A stretch of 55,618 nucleotides of DNA from Proteobacteria bacterium ST_bin16. GTDB taxonomy: Bacteria; Pseudomonadota; Gammaproteobacteria; Burkholderiales; Nitrosomonadaceae. Both the position numbers and the translations under genes were made by a program. Position 1 is the first letter of the stretch, and each line of letters starts with the position of its first letter. Location of the stretch: contig MSXT01000041.1 of NCBI GenBank assembly GCA_002083595.1, forward strand, positions 1 to 55,618, read 5' to 3'. The notes under the pieces are model-generated. The model had not been told where the DNA came from and ran no database searches. It saw only the letters and a list, made by a program, of their open reading frames with translations. Of this stretch, positions 22,845-32,126 are shown in pieces.

Positions 22845-24119
22845 TTAAGGAAAAATGATATGAAAAGTCGTACCTTTCCCAGGCGTGCTATCGACTTCGA
22901 TATTCCAACCGTAGTGATTGCAAATCCGCTTAACAATCGCAAGTCCTATCCCCAGCCCTTCTCCTTGCGTCGAACCGCGGAAGAACCGCTCATAGAGCAG
23001 CGGCAAATAGGCCGGTTCTATTCCCATCCCGGAATCTGAAACGGATAGCCGACGATCACTAAATTCGATCCGGATATAACCTTTCTGAGTATATTGCACA
23101 GCGTTACGGATCAAATTCATTAATGTGGTATGTAATGCCTGACGGTTGACCGTCAGCACGACATCCGGCGCAATCAGCACTTCAAAAGTGAGATTTTTCC
23201 TGGCAATCTCGACACACAATGGATCTGCGGCGTCATAAACACATTCAGCCACAGCCACAGTTTCAATGACACCCAGCGCTTGTTCGCGTGCGAGAAACAA
23301 CAAAGCTTGCAGTTGTTCCCCCATACGGGCGGCGGCAGCTTCGATCATCTTCACACGATGGTAGGCTTTAATTGGAATATCAGCGCCCGCAATCAGTAAT
23401 TCACAACTGGTCAGAATGGTCGTGATAGGAGTTCTTAGTTCATGACTGATATTCGCCGTAAACTCTTGCTCACGCTGCAGCATCCGTTTAATCCGATTCT
23501 GGTAATCATCCAGTGCCCGCGCAAGCTGTGCAACTTCCTCGTCCATATCCTGCTGGGCCAAAAGCCCATGCTGAACATCGCCCGGAGCTAAACGATTGAC
23601 TCGTTCCGCCAAGTCCGTCACTTGCTGAACCAGCACTCTGGCGAGTAAATAACCGACAAAAAAGGCAATTCCAACCACGACAAGCCATGACAATACAATC
23701 AATAGCCTTAGTTCCTGCAAGCGTTGCTTATGTAACGTAATGCGATAGGCCACCACAAATTTTACTTCACCGATGGCATGCACCAAGACATGAAAATCAT
23801 CCACTCCGTAATAGATTCTATGATAATCCGGGTTGAGTCCGCGCAAATACGCGGGGAGCCGCAGCTCTTCCTCCATATTGTGGACGACGTAGCTCTTGAG
23901 ATGTGAACCAACCTGGGAAATAAAATCCGAGTGTTTTTGATAGCGTTGAACAAGATGATCCATTTCCATCTTAATCACTTGTTCAATATGCGCTTCTTCG
24001 ATGTTATCGGAAGCAAAATAAAGAATGATGCACAAGGTGCCTACAGTAAAAATACTGAATGTCGCCAATGCCACAGCGACACGGTAGCGCAGGCTACGTT
24101 CTATCGGAAATCTGTGCAC
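22845..24119 (-). CDS. Sensor histidine kinase (HAMP-HisKA-HATPase)
   Basis: A 424-residue membrane sensor kinase. There are two transmembrane helices (about 15-36 and 138-160) around a roughly 100-residue periplasmic domain. Then come HAMP (about 157-215), HisKA with the phospho-accepting histidine H226 in FTANISHELRTP, and HATPase_c with the N box (LMNLIRNAVQYT), G1 (VSDSGMGIEP) and G2 (GEGLGIGLAIVKRI). Partner of the response regulator just upstream, with 26 bases of overlap. The ligand is unknown, and the periplasmic domain resembles no sensor I can name. Confidence 0.92.
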   Translation of the reverse strand: MHRFPIERSLRYRVAVALATFSIFTVGTLCIILYFASDNIEEAHIEQVIKMEMDHLVQRYQKHSDFISQVGSHLKSYVVHNMEEELRLPAYLRGLNPDYHRIYYGVDDFHVLVHAIGEVKFVVAYRITLHKQRLQELRLLIVLSWLVVVGIAFFVGYLLARVLVQQVTDLAERVNRLAPGDVQHGLLAQQDMDEEVAQLARALDDYQNRIKRMLQREQEFTANISHELRTPITTILTSCELLIAGADIPIKAYHRVKMIEAAAARMGEQLQALLFLAREQALGVIETVAVAECVYDAADPLCVEIARKNLTFEVLIAPDVVLTVNRQALHTTLMNLIRNAVQYTQKGYIRIEFSDRRLSVSDSGMGIEPAYLPLLYERFFRGSTQGEGLGIGLAIVKRICNHYGWNIEVDSTPGKGTTFHIIFP

Positions 24120-24789
24120 GAGAAGTTAAGCAGTAGCCAAGTCCATGAACCGTTTCAATAGGATCATATCCGCCGGCTTTGGTCAGTGCGCGCCGTAAAA
24201 TATGCATATGGCTACGCAACGTATCGCTGGTTTCCTGAACATCCTCCCATGCCTCCAATTCGAGTTCTTCCCGGCTGAATACTTTACCCGGTTCGCTCAT
24301 CATCAAGGCCAATAAACGAATGCACTTAGGTGGAAGCTTGACGTTTTTGTTTTCAAAACGAATGGAAAGTGTTTTAGGATCAAAGGAAAGTTTGTCAAAT
24401 TCCAATGTGCGGTTGGCAACTTTACCGACATAGCGTTTATGCATTGCAAGCAAGCGCGCTTCCACTTCCTTCAACGCAAAGGGCTTGATCAGATAATCGT
24501 CCGCTCCTTGCTCGAAGCCCGCCAGTTTATCTTCCAGCGTGTCTCGTGCAGTGAGCATCAGAATCGGCGTATCGATCTGCGATTCCTGGCGCAATTTCCG
24601 GCACAGCGTCATACCGTTCATGCCGGGCAATCCTAGATCCAGCAGAATGGCATCAAATCGCTGTGTCACTGCAAGATGAAGTCCTGCTACACCATTGACA
24701 GCTGCATCCGCCGTATGCCCCCGGGACTCCAGAAAATCATACAGATTGGCGGCAATTGCCAAATCGTCTTCAATAATCAGTATATGCAT
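24094..24789 (-). CDS. OmpR-family response regulator
   Basis: A 231-residue two-domain regulator. The receiver has the acidic pocket E7-D8-D9, phospho-acceptor D51 in ILLDLGLPG, the switch threonine in MLTARD and the lysine in YLIKPF. The C-terminal winged helix (about 135-225) includes REELELEAWEDVQETSDTLRSHMHILRRAL and ETVHGLGYCL. Transcribed just ahead of its sensor kinase, whose start lies inside its 3' end. Targets unknown. Proximity to sbtA suggests, but does not show, a role in carbon supply. Confidence 0.94.
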   Translation of the reverse strand: MHILIIEDDLAIAANLYDFLESRGHTADAAVNGVAGLHLAVTQRFDAILLDLGLPGMNGMTLCRKLRQESQIDTPILMLTARDTLEDKLAGFEQGADDYLIKPFALKEVEARLLAMHKRYVGKVANRTLEFDKLSFDPKTLSIRFENKNVKLPPKCIRLLALMMSEPGKVFSREELELEAWEDVQETSDTLRSHMHILRRALTKAGGYDPIETVHGLGYCLTSRAQISDRT

Positions 24790-24820
24790 ACAGCCACCTG
24801 CAGTAATGATTTAATTGTTG

Positions 24821-25894
24821 TTAACCTCTTACCGCATGGAATTCACGGCTTAAGGTATGAACAGCATCCACCAGGGCTGCTGCATTTTCCGGCGGCGTAA
24901 ACTGAGAAATGCCGTGGCCCAGATTAAACACATGGCCGCTGCCGTTGCCATAACTGGCCAATATCTTCGCTACTTCTGCGGTGATGACTTCCGGAGATGC
25001 AAAAAGCACCGATGGATCCAAATTTCCTTGCAAAGCAACTTTATCACCCACACGCCGCCGCGCATCGCCAATATCGATTGTCCAATCCAATCCGACTGCA
25101 TCGCAGCCAATGTCGGCAATGGCTTCCAACCACAGTCCCCCGCCCTTGGTAAACACAATGTTGGGAATACGTACGCCATCGTGCTCCCGTTTCAATCCGG
25201 CAATAATTTGCTGGATATAGCGCAGCGAGAATTCCTTGTAAGCCGCATGCGAAAGTGCGCCGCCCCATGTATCAAAAATCATAACCGTCTGCGCACCGGA
25301 TTCAATTTGCGCGTTCAGATAAGCGATCACCGCCTTTGCATTCACATCCAGTATATGATGCAGCAACTCCGGACGCTGATACAGCATGGTTTTAATTTCG
25401 CGGAATTCCGTACCACCGCGCCCTTCCACCATATAACACGCCAATGTAAAGGGGCTGCCGGAAAAACCGATCAAGGGCACGCGGTTATCCAATGCCTTGC
25501 GGATTTCCGAAACCGCATCCATGACATAGCGTAAATCCGTATTGGGATCCGGAACTTTCAATGCGCGAATTTCTTTTTTCTCGCGCAGAGGATGTTTAAA
25601 CATCGGCCCCTCGCCCTGGGCGAAATATAACCCCAGTCCCATCGCATCAGGTATGGTCAAAATATCCGAAAACAATATGGCGGCATCCAATGGAAAACGA
25701 GCCAACGGTTGCAGGGTAACTTCAGTCGCAAATCCAGGATTTTTACACAAGGATAAAAAATCCCCGGCGCGTGCCCGGGTAGCGTTATATTCCGCCAGAT
25801 AACGGCCTGCTTGCCGCATCAGCCAGACAGGTGTGTATTCAACGGGTTGTTTCAGTAATGCGCGTAGAAATGTATCATTCTTGAGTGTTGTCAT
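24821..25894 (-). CDS. hemE: Uroporphyrinogen decarboxylase HemE
   Basis: Decarboxylates uroporphyrinogen III to coproporphyrinogen III in haem synthesis, which is heavily used in cytochrome-rich organisms. A TIM-barrel enzyme of 357 residues with the two family signatures PVWLMRQAGRYLAEY and GFSGSPFTLACYMVEG, plus FDTWGGALSHAAY and the C-terminal FNLGHGISQFTPPENAAALVD. The next gene on this strand is the response regulator, 31 bases downstream. Confidence 0.97.
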   Translation of the reverse strand: MTTLKNDTFLRALLKQPVEYTPVWLMRQAGRYLAEYNATRARAGDFLSLCKNPGFATEVTLQPLARFPLDAAILFSDILTIPDAMGLGLYFAQGEGPMFKHPLREKKEIRALKVPDPNTDLRYVMDAVSEIRKALDNRVPLIGFSGSPFTLACYMVEGRGGTEFREIKTMLYQRPELLHHILDVNAKAVIAYLNAQIESGAQTVMIFDTWGGALSHAAYKEFSLRYIQQIIAGLKREHDGVRIPNIVFTKGGGLWLEAIADIGCDAVGLDWTIDIGDARRRVGDKVALQGNLDPSVLFASPEVITAEVAKILASYGNGSGHVFNLGHGISQFTPPENAAALVDAVHTLSREFHAVRG

Positions 25895-26045
25895 TAAAAA
25901 GCCTATGTTTTATCTTTCTTTTGAAAGGCTGTTTCTATCCAGAATCAGGCCTTTTTTCAATCGTTAATATTACCAGCGAATAGCGATCACGTATATTGCT
26001 AATCCGGCAAATGCGACAGCCGGCACTTTAACAAACGCTGAAAAA

Positions 26046-27179
26046 TTAACTTTCCGCGATGGCAAATAAGCGCTGATATTCTTTGATCGCATAGCGATCT
26101 GTCATCCCGGCAATATAATCCGCGATTGCCTGATGCCCTTCCTGTGCAAATTTTTTCTGATACTTGACCGGCAGCAATTGCACTTCCGTGCTGAATGCCG
26201 CAAACAACCGTTCGATCGTGTGGCGCGCTTTGTTACTCATCCTCACGACACGAAAATGCCGGTACAAATTATCAAACAAAAATTTCTTCAATTCCTGCTG
26301 TTCCTGCTTTATCTGCTGGCTAAAACCGATCAGCGGCGGCGCTGCATGCACATCGGCCAGACGCTCGATACCGGCGTCTTGGATGTTACAGGTGCTTTGC
26401 CGAGTCAGATCGGTAACCAGTGTATTGATCATGCTGCGGATTGTTTCGTACACCATTCTGCGTTCCGGCAACACTGGGTATTTATCTTGCACCTGTTGCA
26501 AGTGGCGCGAAAAAATAGACACTTCTTGCAATTGCCCCAATGTAATTAAACCCGAGCGCAGCCCATCATCGATGTCGTGATTATTGTAAGCGATTTCATC
26601 GGCGAAATTGGCCAGCTGCGCTTCCAGAGAAGGTCTTTTATGCTGCAAAAAACGTTCACCCAGTGAACCCAGCTTGGGAATATTTTTCCTCGCCACATGT
26701 TTGATGATTCCTTCGCGCGTTTCATAACAGAGATTCAGACCGTCAAAAGCCGCATAACGCTCTTCCAGCACATCAACCACGCGCAAGGATTGCAAGTTAT
26801 GCTCAAAACCACCGTAATCGCGCATACAGTCGTTCAACGCATCCTGCCCGGCATGCCCAAACGGCGTATGCCCCAGATCATGAGCCAGCGTGATGGCTTC
26901 GACTAGATCTTCGTTTAATCCCAAGTTCCTTGCAATCGAGCGCCCGATTTGCGCCACTTCCAAACTATGCGTCAGGCGCGTGCGAAACAAGTCGCCTTCA
27001 TGATTGACGAACACCTGGGTTTTATATTCCAGGCGGCGGAAGGCGGCGGAGTGTATGATGCGATCGCGGTCGCGCTGAAACTCACTGCGCCCGCTCGCCA
27101 GTTCTTCATGAATCGCCCGCCCGCGCGAATTATCGCAAGACACGGCATAAGCAACCCGTTTACTCATTCTGCCATGCAA
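26046..27179 (-). CDS. dgt: Deoxyguanosinetriphosphate triphosphohydrolase-like protein (Dgt)
   Basis: An HD-domain dNTP triphosphohydrolase of 377 residues that removes triphosphate from dGTP or related dNTPs. Motifs are DRDRIIHSAAFRRLEYKTQVF, RTRLTHSLEVAQ (H71), the HD pair in TLAHDLGHTPFGHAG (H100, D101), and YNNHDIDDGLRSG. The start overlaps the 3' end of aroKB by 16 bases, a coupling often seen in betaproteobacteria (aroB followed by dgt). M5 is an alternative start. Confidence 0.94.
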   Translation of the reverse strand: MHGRMSKRVAYAVSCDNSRGRAIHEELASGRSEFQRDRDRIIHSAAFRRLEYKTQVFVNHEGDLFRTRLTHSLEVAQIGRSIARNLGLNEDLVEAITLAHDLGHTPFGHAGQDALNDCMRDYGGFEHNLQSLRVVDVLEERYAAFDGLNLCYETREGIIKHVARKNIPKLGSLGERFLQHKRPSLEAQLANFADEIAYNNHDIDDGLRSGLITLGQLQEVSIFSRHLQQVQDKYPVLPERRMVYETIRSMINTLVTDLTRQSTCNIQDAGIERLADVHAAPPLIGFSQQIKQEQQELKKFLFDNLYRHFRVVRMSNKARHTIERLFAAFSTEVQLLPVKYQKKFAQEGHQAIADYIAGMTDRYAIKEYQRLFAIAES

Positions 27180-28858
27180 GCCAGAATGGTTTCGTTCAGA
27201 ACGGCGGGGGTGATATCCGCGCGCATCACCGCTTCACCGATGCGATTGAGCACGATAAAGCGCGTTTTGCCGGACTCCACCTTCTTATCCAGCAGCATCA
27301 GTTCCAAATATTTCTCCGCTGGCATTTTCGGCGCAACAACCGGCAATCCCGCTTGGATAAAAATCTTACGGATGCGCTGAACATCCGCTTCGCCGATCAG
27401 CTTCATGCGCCGGGATAATTCCGCAGCCATTACAGTCCCGGCCGCTACGGCTTCGCCATGTAACCAAACACCATACCCCATACCGTTCTCAATCGCATGG
27501 CCAAAAGTATGTCCCAGATTCAACAAAGCCCGGATACCCTTTTCCTTTTCGTCCGCGGCAACGATTTCCGCTTTATTTTCGCAACTGCGTTGAATTGCTT
27601 CGTTCAAGGTCACCGGATCGCGCGCCAATAAGCGGTGCATATTTTGCTCCAGCCAATCAAAAAAGGCCGGATCGCGAATCAAACCGTACTTGATGACTTC
27701 CGCCAAACCTGCGCGTAACTCTCGATCGGGCAAGGTGTTTAACGTTGCGCTATCTGCCAACACCATCAGCGGCTGATAAAAAGCACCGATCATATTTTTA
27801 CCCAGCGGATGATTAATGCCGGTTTTACCGCCTACCGATGAATCCACTTGTGCCAGCAGTGTCGTCGGAATCTGGATAAAAGGCACGCCGCGCAAATAAG
27901 TCGCCGCCGCGAATCCGGTCAGATCACCGACCACACCGCCACCGAGCGCCAATATCGTGGTATTCCGTTCGCAGTGATTTTTTAACAACGCATCGAAGAT
28001 GATATTGAGCGTTTCCCAGTTTTTATGGGACTCGCCATCCGGCAGAATAATCGGCATCGTGCGAACCCCCCGCTTCTCCAGTGCCGTTTGCAGTTTCTCC
28101 AGATAGAGCGGCGCCACGGTGGAATTACTGACGATCGCAACGCGCTTTTGCGGCAAGCACGATACGATCAAATCAATGTGCTGCAGAATACCGTGTCCGA
28201 TATGGATCGGGTAACTGCGCTTTTCCGCTGATGGGGTAAAATCAACCGTAATGGTTTGCATAATATTGCTCTGATCACCTTGCATGATAGTGTTGAAATC
28301 AATCGATATTAATTTGTTAATCAGTTTTTGCACTAAAAAGCGCACACCTTGTTTTCCGCTGTCGATAATGACATGCGCGGTTTCGCGATACAGTGCATCG
28401 CGTTGCACATAGAGTTCATTCAAGCGGGCGTACAAATTCTGTGTTTGCAGCAATGGCCGGTTTTTATCGTGGCGGGTACGCCGGTACAGATCGTTAACCG
28501 ATGCGCGCAAATAGATAACGATGCCGTTGCGCTTCAGCAATTGCCGGTTTTCAGCATTCAGAATGGCGCCGCCGCCGGTCGCTAAAATGATGTTCTGTTT
28601 TTGACTCAATTCAAGCAGCGCTTCCGATTCCCGTTTACGAAAACCGGCTTCACCTTCAATCTCAAAAATGACCGGAATTTTTACCCCGGTGCGTTCCTGA
28701 ATCTCATGATCGGAATCGACGAACTCTTTATCCAGCGAACTGGCCAAGGCTTTGCCAATAGTCGTTTTTCCGGCCCCCATCATACCGACCAGAATGATAT
28801 TGGTATTCCCCAGTTTTTTCTGAATGGGTTGCAGTATTTTCGTTTTGCTTAAATTCAT
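27164..28858 (-). CDS. aroKB: Bifunctional shikimate kinase / 3-dehydroquinate synthase AroKB
   Basis: A single 564-codon frame joining two shikimate-pathway enzymes. Residues about 18-185 are shikimate kinase: P-loop GMMGAGKT (25-32), the shikimate-binding DSDHEIQERTG, GFRKRESEAL, and ATGGGAIL. Residues about 200-564 are 3-dehydroquinate synthase: GDLTGFAAATYLRG, PTTLLAQVDSSVGGKTGIN, GHTFGHAIENGMGYGVWLHGEAVAAG with metal-binding histidines. An internal ATG at 28261 (MQTITVDFTP) begins exactly where separate AroB proteins start and has GGTGAT 12 bases before it, so a stand-alone AroB may also be made. Followed by dgt with a 16-base overlap. Confidence 0.94.
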   Translation of the reverse strand: MNLSKTKILQPIQKKLGNTNIILVGMMGAGKTTIGKALASSLDKEFVDSDHEIQERTGVKIPVIFEIEGEAGFRKRESEALLELSQKQNIILATGGGAILNAENRQLLKRNGIVIYLRASVNDLYRRTRHDKNRPLLQTQNLYARLNELYVQRDALYRETAHVIIDSGKQGVRFLVQKLINKLISIDFNTIMQGDQSNIMQTITVDFTPSAEKRSYPIHIGHGILQHIDLIVSCLPQKRVAIVSNSTVAPLYLEKLQTALEKRGVRTMPIILPDGESHKNWETLNIIFDALLKNHCERNTTILALGGGVVGDLTGFAAATYLRGVPFIQIPTTLLAQVDSSVGGKTGINHPLGKNMIGAFYQPLMVLADSATLNTLPDRELRAGLAEVIKYGLIRDPAFFDWLEQNMHRLLARDPVTLNEAIQRSCENKAEIVAADEKEKGIRALLNLGHTFGHAIENGMGYGVWLHGEAVAAGTVMAAELSRRMKLIGEADVQRIRKIFIQAGLPVVAPKMPAEKYLELMLLDKKVESGKTRFIVLNRIGEAVMRADITPAVLNETILACMAE

Positions 28859-28926
28859 AGGTGCGATTGTAGCCGAATTCGCATCCCATTCGCAGGGGCA
28901 CCGACGGTTTCAGCGCTGCCAATAAA

Positions 28927-31900
28927 CTACTCGCGGGGTTTCTTGATAGGTTTATAAGACAATGTTGCGGACTGCCGCACCACATTCTGCCGGGTTTCAG
29001 CTTGCATGCTTTTCCGGTTGCGCACAAACCAGGAAAAAAATAACGGCACGAATATCGTCGCCACGCAAGTGGCCATGATCATCCCGCCAAAAACACCGGT
29101 TCCCATCGATTGGCGCGCCGCCGAACCTGCGCCGGTGGCGATCACCAAAGGTACCACACCCAGTATGAACGCCATCGAAGTCATGACAATAGGCCGGAAA
29201 CGTAACTGCGCCGATTGAATCGCCGCTTCTTTAATACTGACGCCTTCCTTCATTTTCTGGCTGGCGAATTCAACCAATAGAATGGCGTTTTTTGCGGTCA
29301 AGCCGATTAATGTCACCATGCCGATCTGGAAATAAATATCATTGGGCATATCGCGCAGCAAAATCGCCACCAGTGCACCGACCATCGCAAATGGAATCGC
29401 CATGATGACCGCCAGCGGCAAGGCCCAGGTTTCAAATTGGGCCGCCAGAATCAGAAAAACCATCACAACCGCCAGACTGAAAGCGAAAATCGCCGCCGAA
29501 CCCATTTTCTTTTCCTGGAATGCGGTACCGGTCCAGGCGATTTGATAACCTTCCGGCAGTGTCTCGGCGGCAATCCGCTCAACCAGCGCAATCGCTTCGC
29601 CGGAGCTGACACCGTGCGCAGCACTGCCGACTATTTTGGCCGCCAATAATCCATTAAACCGCTCCAACTGCTCCGCACCGGCGATATGTTTTACCTTACT
29701 CAGCGCCGACAAGGGAATCATCGCGCCGGATTGCGCACGTACGTACACTTTCCCTAAATCTTCCGCGGTCATGCGATAAGCCGCTTCTGCCTGCAATTGC
29801 ACGCGATAGGTCCGTCCGGAGCGGTTAAAATCGTTCACATAAAAGGAACCCATGGTGCTTTGCAACGTGGCATAGATTTCCGAAATGGGAACACCTTGCG
29901 TGATCGCTTTGGCTTCATCGACTTCGATAAAATATTGCGGCACCGTCGAGCGTAAAAAGGTATTGACGCTAGCCAGCTTGGGATCTTGCTTCAACGCTTG
30001 CATCAACTCATTCACCACAGCGGTTAATTGCGCGGTATCCGAATTGGTGCGGCTCTGCACATATAATTCAAACCCGCCGGTATTTCCCAGACCGCGTATC
30101 GCCGGCGGATTAAACGCGATCGCCAGACCATCCGGCTGCTGCGCGCCGATCATAAACAGCTTATTGACAATTTCGGGCGCGCTCGTTGTGCGTTCCGACC
30201 AATCCTTCAAGCGCACAAACATGGTCGACACGTTGGTTTTATTACCGCCACCAATAAAATCCAGCCCATTCACGGCAAACTGAAAAGCTACGGCGGGTTC
30301 CTTGCCCATTTCGGTACTGATGGCGTTGGCCGTCTTGGTGGTTCGCGCCAGTGTTGCACCATCGGGCAGGATGACCGCCGCAATCACATAACCTTGATCT
30401 TCCGGCGGCACGAAACTATCCGGAATATTTTTCACCAGATAAACCAGACCGGCAATCATCACCACAAACAGCAATATGCTCCGGCCGGAATGGCGCAGGC
30501 TCAAACCGACCATATCGACATACAACCGGCGTACACGCTCGAAATGATCATTAAACCAATCAAAAAAAACTGAGCGCCGATGCGAGGAGCGCAGTAATAC
30601 CGCGCACAGTGTCGGCGTCAGAGTCAATGCCACAATACCGGAAATCACCGCGGCAACCGCCACCGTCACGGCAAACTGCTGGTACAGCTCACCGGCAATG
30701 CCGCCCAGAAAAGCCACCGGAATAAAAACCGCCGCTAAAACCATCGTCATTGCTACCACCGCGCTCGATACTTGCTGCATCGCCTTGATGGCAGCATTGA
30801 TCGGCGACAGATTTTCCTGCGACATCAAGCGCTCGATATTTTCCAGCACAACGATCGCATCATCGACCACAATACCGATCGACAGCACCATCGCAAACAG
30901 TGTCAGCGTATTGATCGAGTACCCGAGCAACCACAATCCGGCAAACGTACCGATCAAGGAAATCGGGATGGCAATAATCGGAATCAACGTCGCCCGCCAG
31001 CTCTGCAAAAACACATATACCACCAGAACCACCAGCAACATCGCTTCACCCAGCGTTTTCACTACCTCCCAGATAGACGCTTTAACAAATACGCTGGTGT
31101 CATACGAAATAAAGTATTCCAAACCCTCGGGAAAATAATGCTTCAGTTCGTTCATGCGGGTTTTCACAGCCGCAGCGGTTTCCAGCGCGTTGGCGCCGGA
31201 ACGCAGGAAAATACCGATTCCCAAACCCGGTTCACCATTCAGCAGTGTTTGCGCGGAATAATCCTGCGCACCCAATTCAATGCGCGCCACATCCTTGAGA
31301 TACAGTACGCCGCGCGGTCCGTCCGAACGCAGGATAATATTTTCAAACTCTTCCGGCTCCAATAACCGGCCTTTTGCGGTTACCGTATAGACCAATTGCT
31401 GATCCGCAATCGCAGGCTCCTGGCCGATTTTTCCGACGGCCTGCTGTGCATTCTGCGTACGGACGGCATTCGCGATATCGCTGGTGGTGATGCCCAGCTG
31501 CGCCATCCGGTCGGGCCGCAGCCAAATCCGCATGGAGTAATCTTGCGCACCAAAAATCCGCGCTTCGCCCACACCGGTTGCACGCCGCAAATCATCGAGA
31601 ATGTTATTGGTGATGAAGTTGCTCAAAAACAGCGTGGTATGTTTGGGATCCTTTGAGGCCACGGCAAAAACCAGCAGCAGATCGTTTGAGCGCTTCTGCA
31701 CGGTAATACCGGAGCGTCTGACTTCATCGGGCAAACGCGCCAATGCCGTGTTGATTTCATTACTGACATTGAACGTGGCACGGTCTATGTCCGTGCCGAT
31801 TTCAAAGGTAATGGTGATGGTCAGCCGCCCACTGGAATCTGCGCTGGAGCTGAAATACAGCAGGCCTTCAATGGCACTGAGCTTTTCTTCAATCGGCGCA

Positions 31901-32085
31901 GCCACCGTTTTGATCATGGTGTCGGCATTTGCACCCGGAAAGGTGGCGGTTACGATAACCGTCGGCGGTGTGATTTTCGGGTATTGTTCAATCGGTAATT
32001 GTGTAGCTGCTGCCAATCCGGCTAAAACAATAATGATCGACAATACTGATGCAAAAATCGGTCGGGTAATAAAAAATTGGGCCAT
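28927..32085 (-). CDS. RND multidrug efflux permease (AcrB/MexB type)
   Basis: An inner-membrane proton-driven pump of 1,052 residues, the normal length of the HAE1 family. The N-terminus MAQFFITRPIFASVLSIIIVLAGL is classic. Other hallmarks are QLPIEQYPKITPPTV, the proton-relay aspartates in GIVVDDAIVVLENIER, and the C-terminal GLTAKNAILLVEFA and SLRFRPI-like LRFRPIVMTSMAFILGVVPL. It lies 42 bases after the adaptor gene. No outer-membrane factor follows, so the pump must share a TolC-like channel encoded elsewhere. Confidence 0.95.
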   Translation of the reverse strand: MAQFFITRPIFASVLSIIIVLAGLAAATQLPIEQYPKITPPTVIVTATFPGANADTMIKTVAAPIEEKLSAIEGLLYFSSSADSSGRLTITITFEIGTDIDRATFNVSNEINTALARLPDEVRRSGITVQKRSNDLLLVFAVASKDPKHTTLFLSNFITNNILDDLRRATGVGEARIFGAQDYSMRIWLRPDRMAQLGITTSDIANAVRTQNAQQAVGKIGQEPAIADQQLVYTVTAKGRLLEPEEFENIILRSDGPRGVLYLKDVARIELGAQDYSAQTLLNGEPGLGIGIFLRSGANALETAAAVKTRMNELKHYFPEGLEYFISYDTSVFVKASIWEVVKTLGEAMLLVVLVVYVFLQSWRATLIPIIAIPISLIGTFAGLWLLGYSINTLTLFAMVLSIGIVVDDAIVVLENIERLMSQENLSPINAAIKAMQQVSSAVVAMTMVLAAVFIPVAFLGGIAGELYQQFAVTVAVAAVISGIVALTLTPTLCAVLLRSSHRRSVFFDWFNDHFERVRRLYVDMVGLSLRHSGRSILLFVVMIAGLVYLVKNIPDSFVPPEDQGYVIAAVILPDGATLARTTKTANAISTEMGKEPAVAFQFAVNGLDFIGGGNKTNVSTMFVRLKDWSERTTSAPEIVNKLFMIGAQQPDGLAIAFNPPAIRGLGNTGGFELYVQSRTNSDTAQLTAVVNELMQALKQDPKLASVNTFLRSTVPQYFIEVDEAKAITQGVPISEIYATLQSTMGSFYVNDFNRSGRTYRVQLQAEAAYRMTAEDLGKVYVRAQSGAMIPLSALSKVKHIAGAEQLERFNGLLAAKIVGSAAHGVSSGEAIALVERIAAETLPEGYQIAWTGTAFQEKKMGSAAIFAFSLAVVMVFLILAAQFETWALPLAVIMAIPFAMVGALVAILLRDMPNDIYFQIGMVTLIGLTAKNAILLVEFASQKMKEGVSIKEAAIQSAQLRFRPIVMTSMAFILGVVPLVIATGAGSAARQSMGTGVFGGMIMATCVATIFVPLFFSWFVRNRKSMQAETRQNVVRQSATLSYKPIKKPRE

Positions 32086-32126
32086 GAATGCAATTGCTAG
32101 TTATTGATTGAGTCCAAGCCCGGTCA

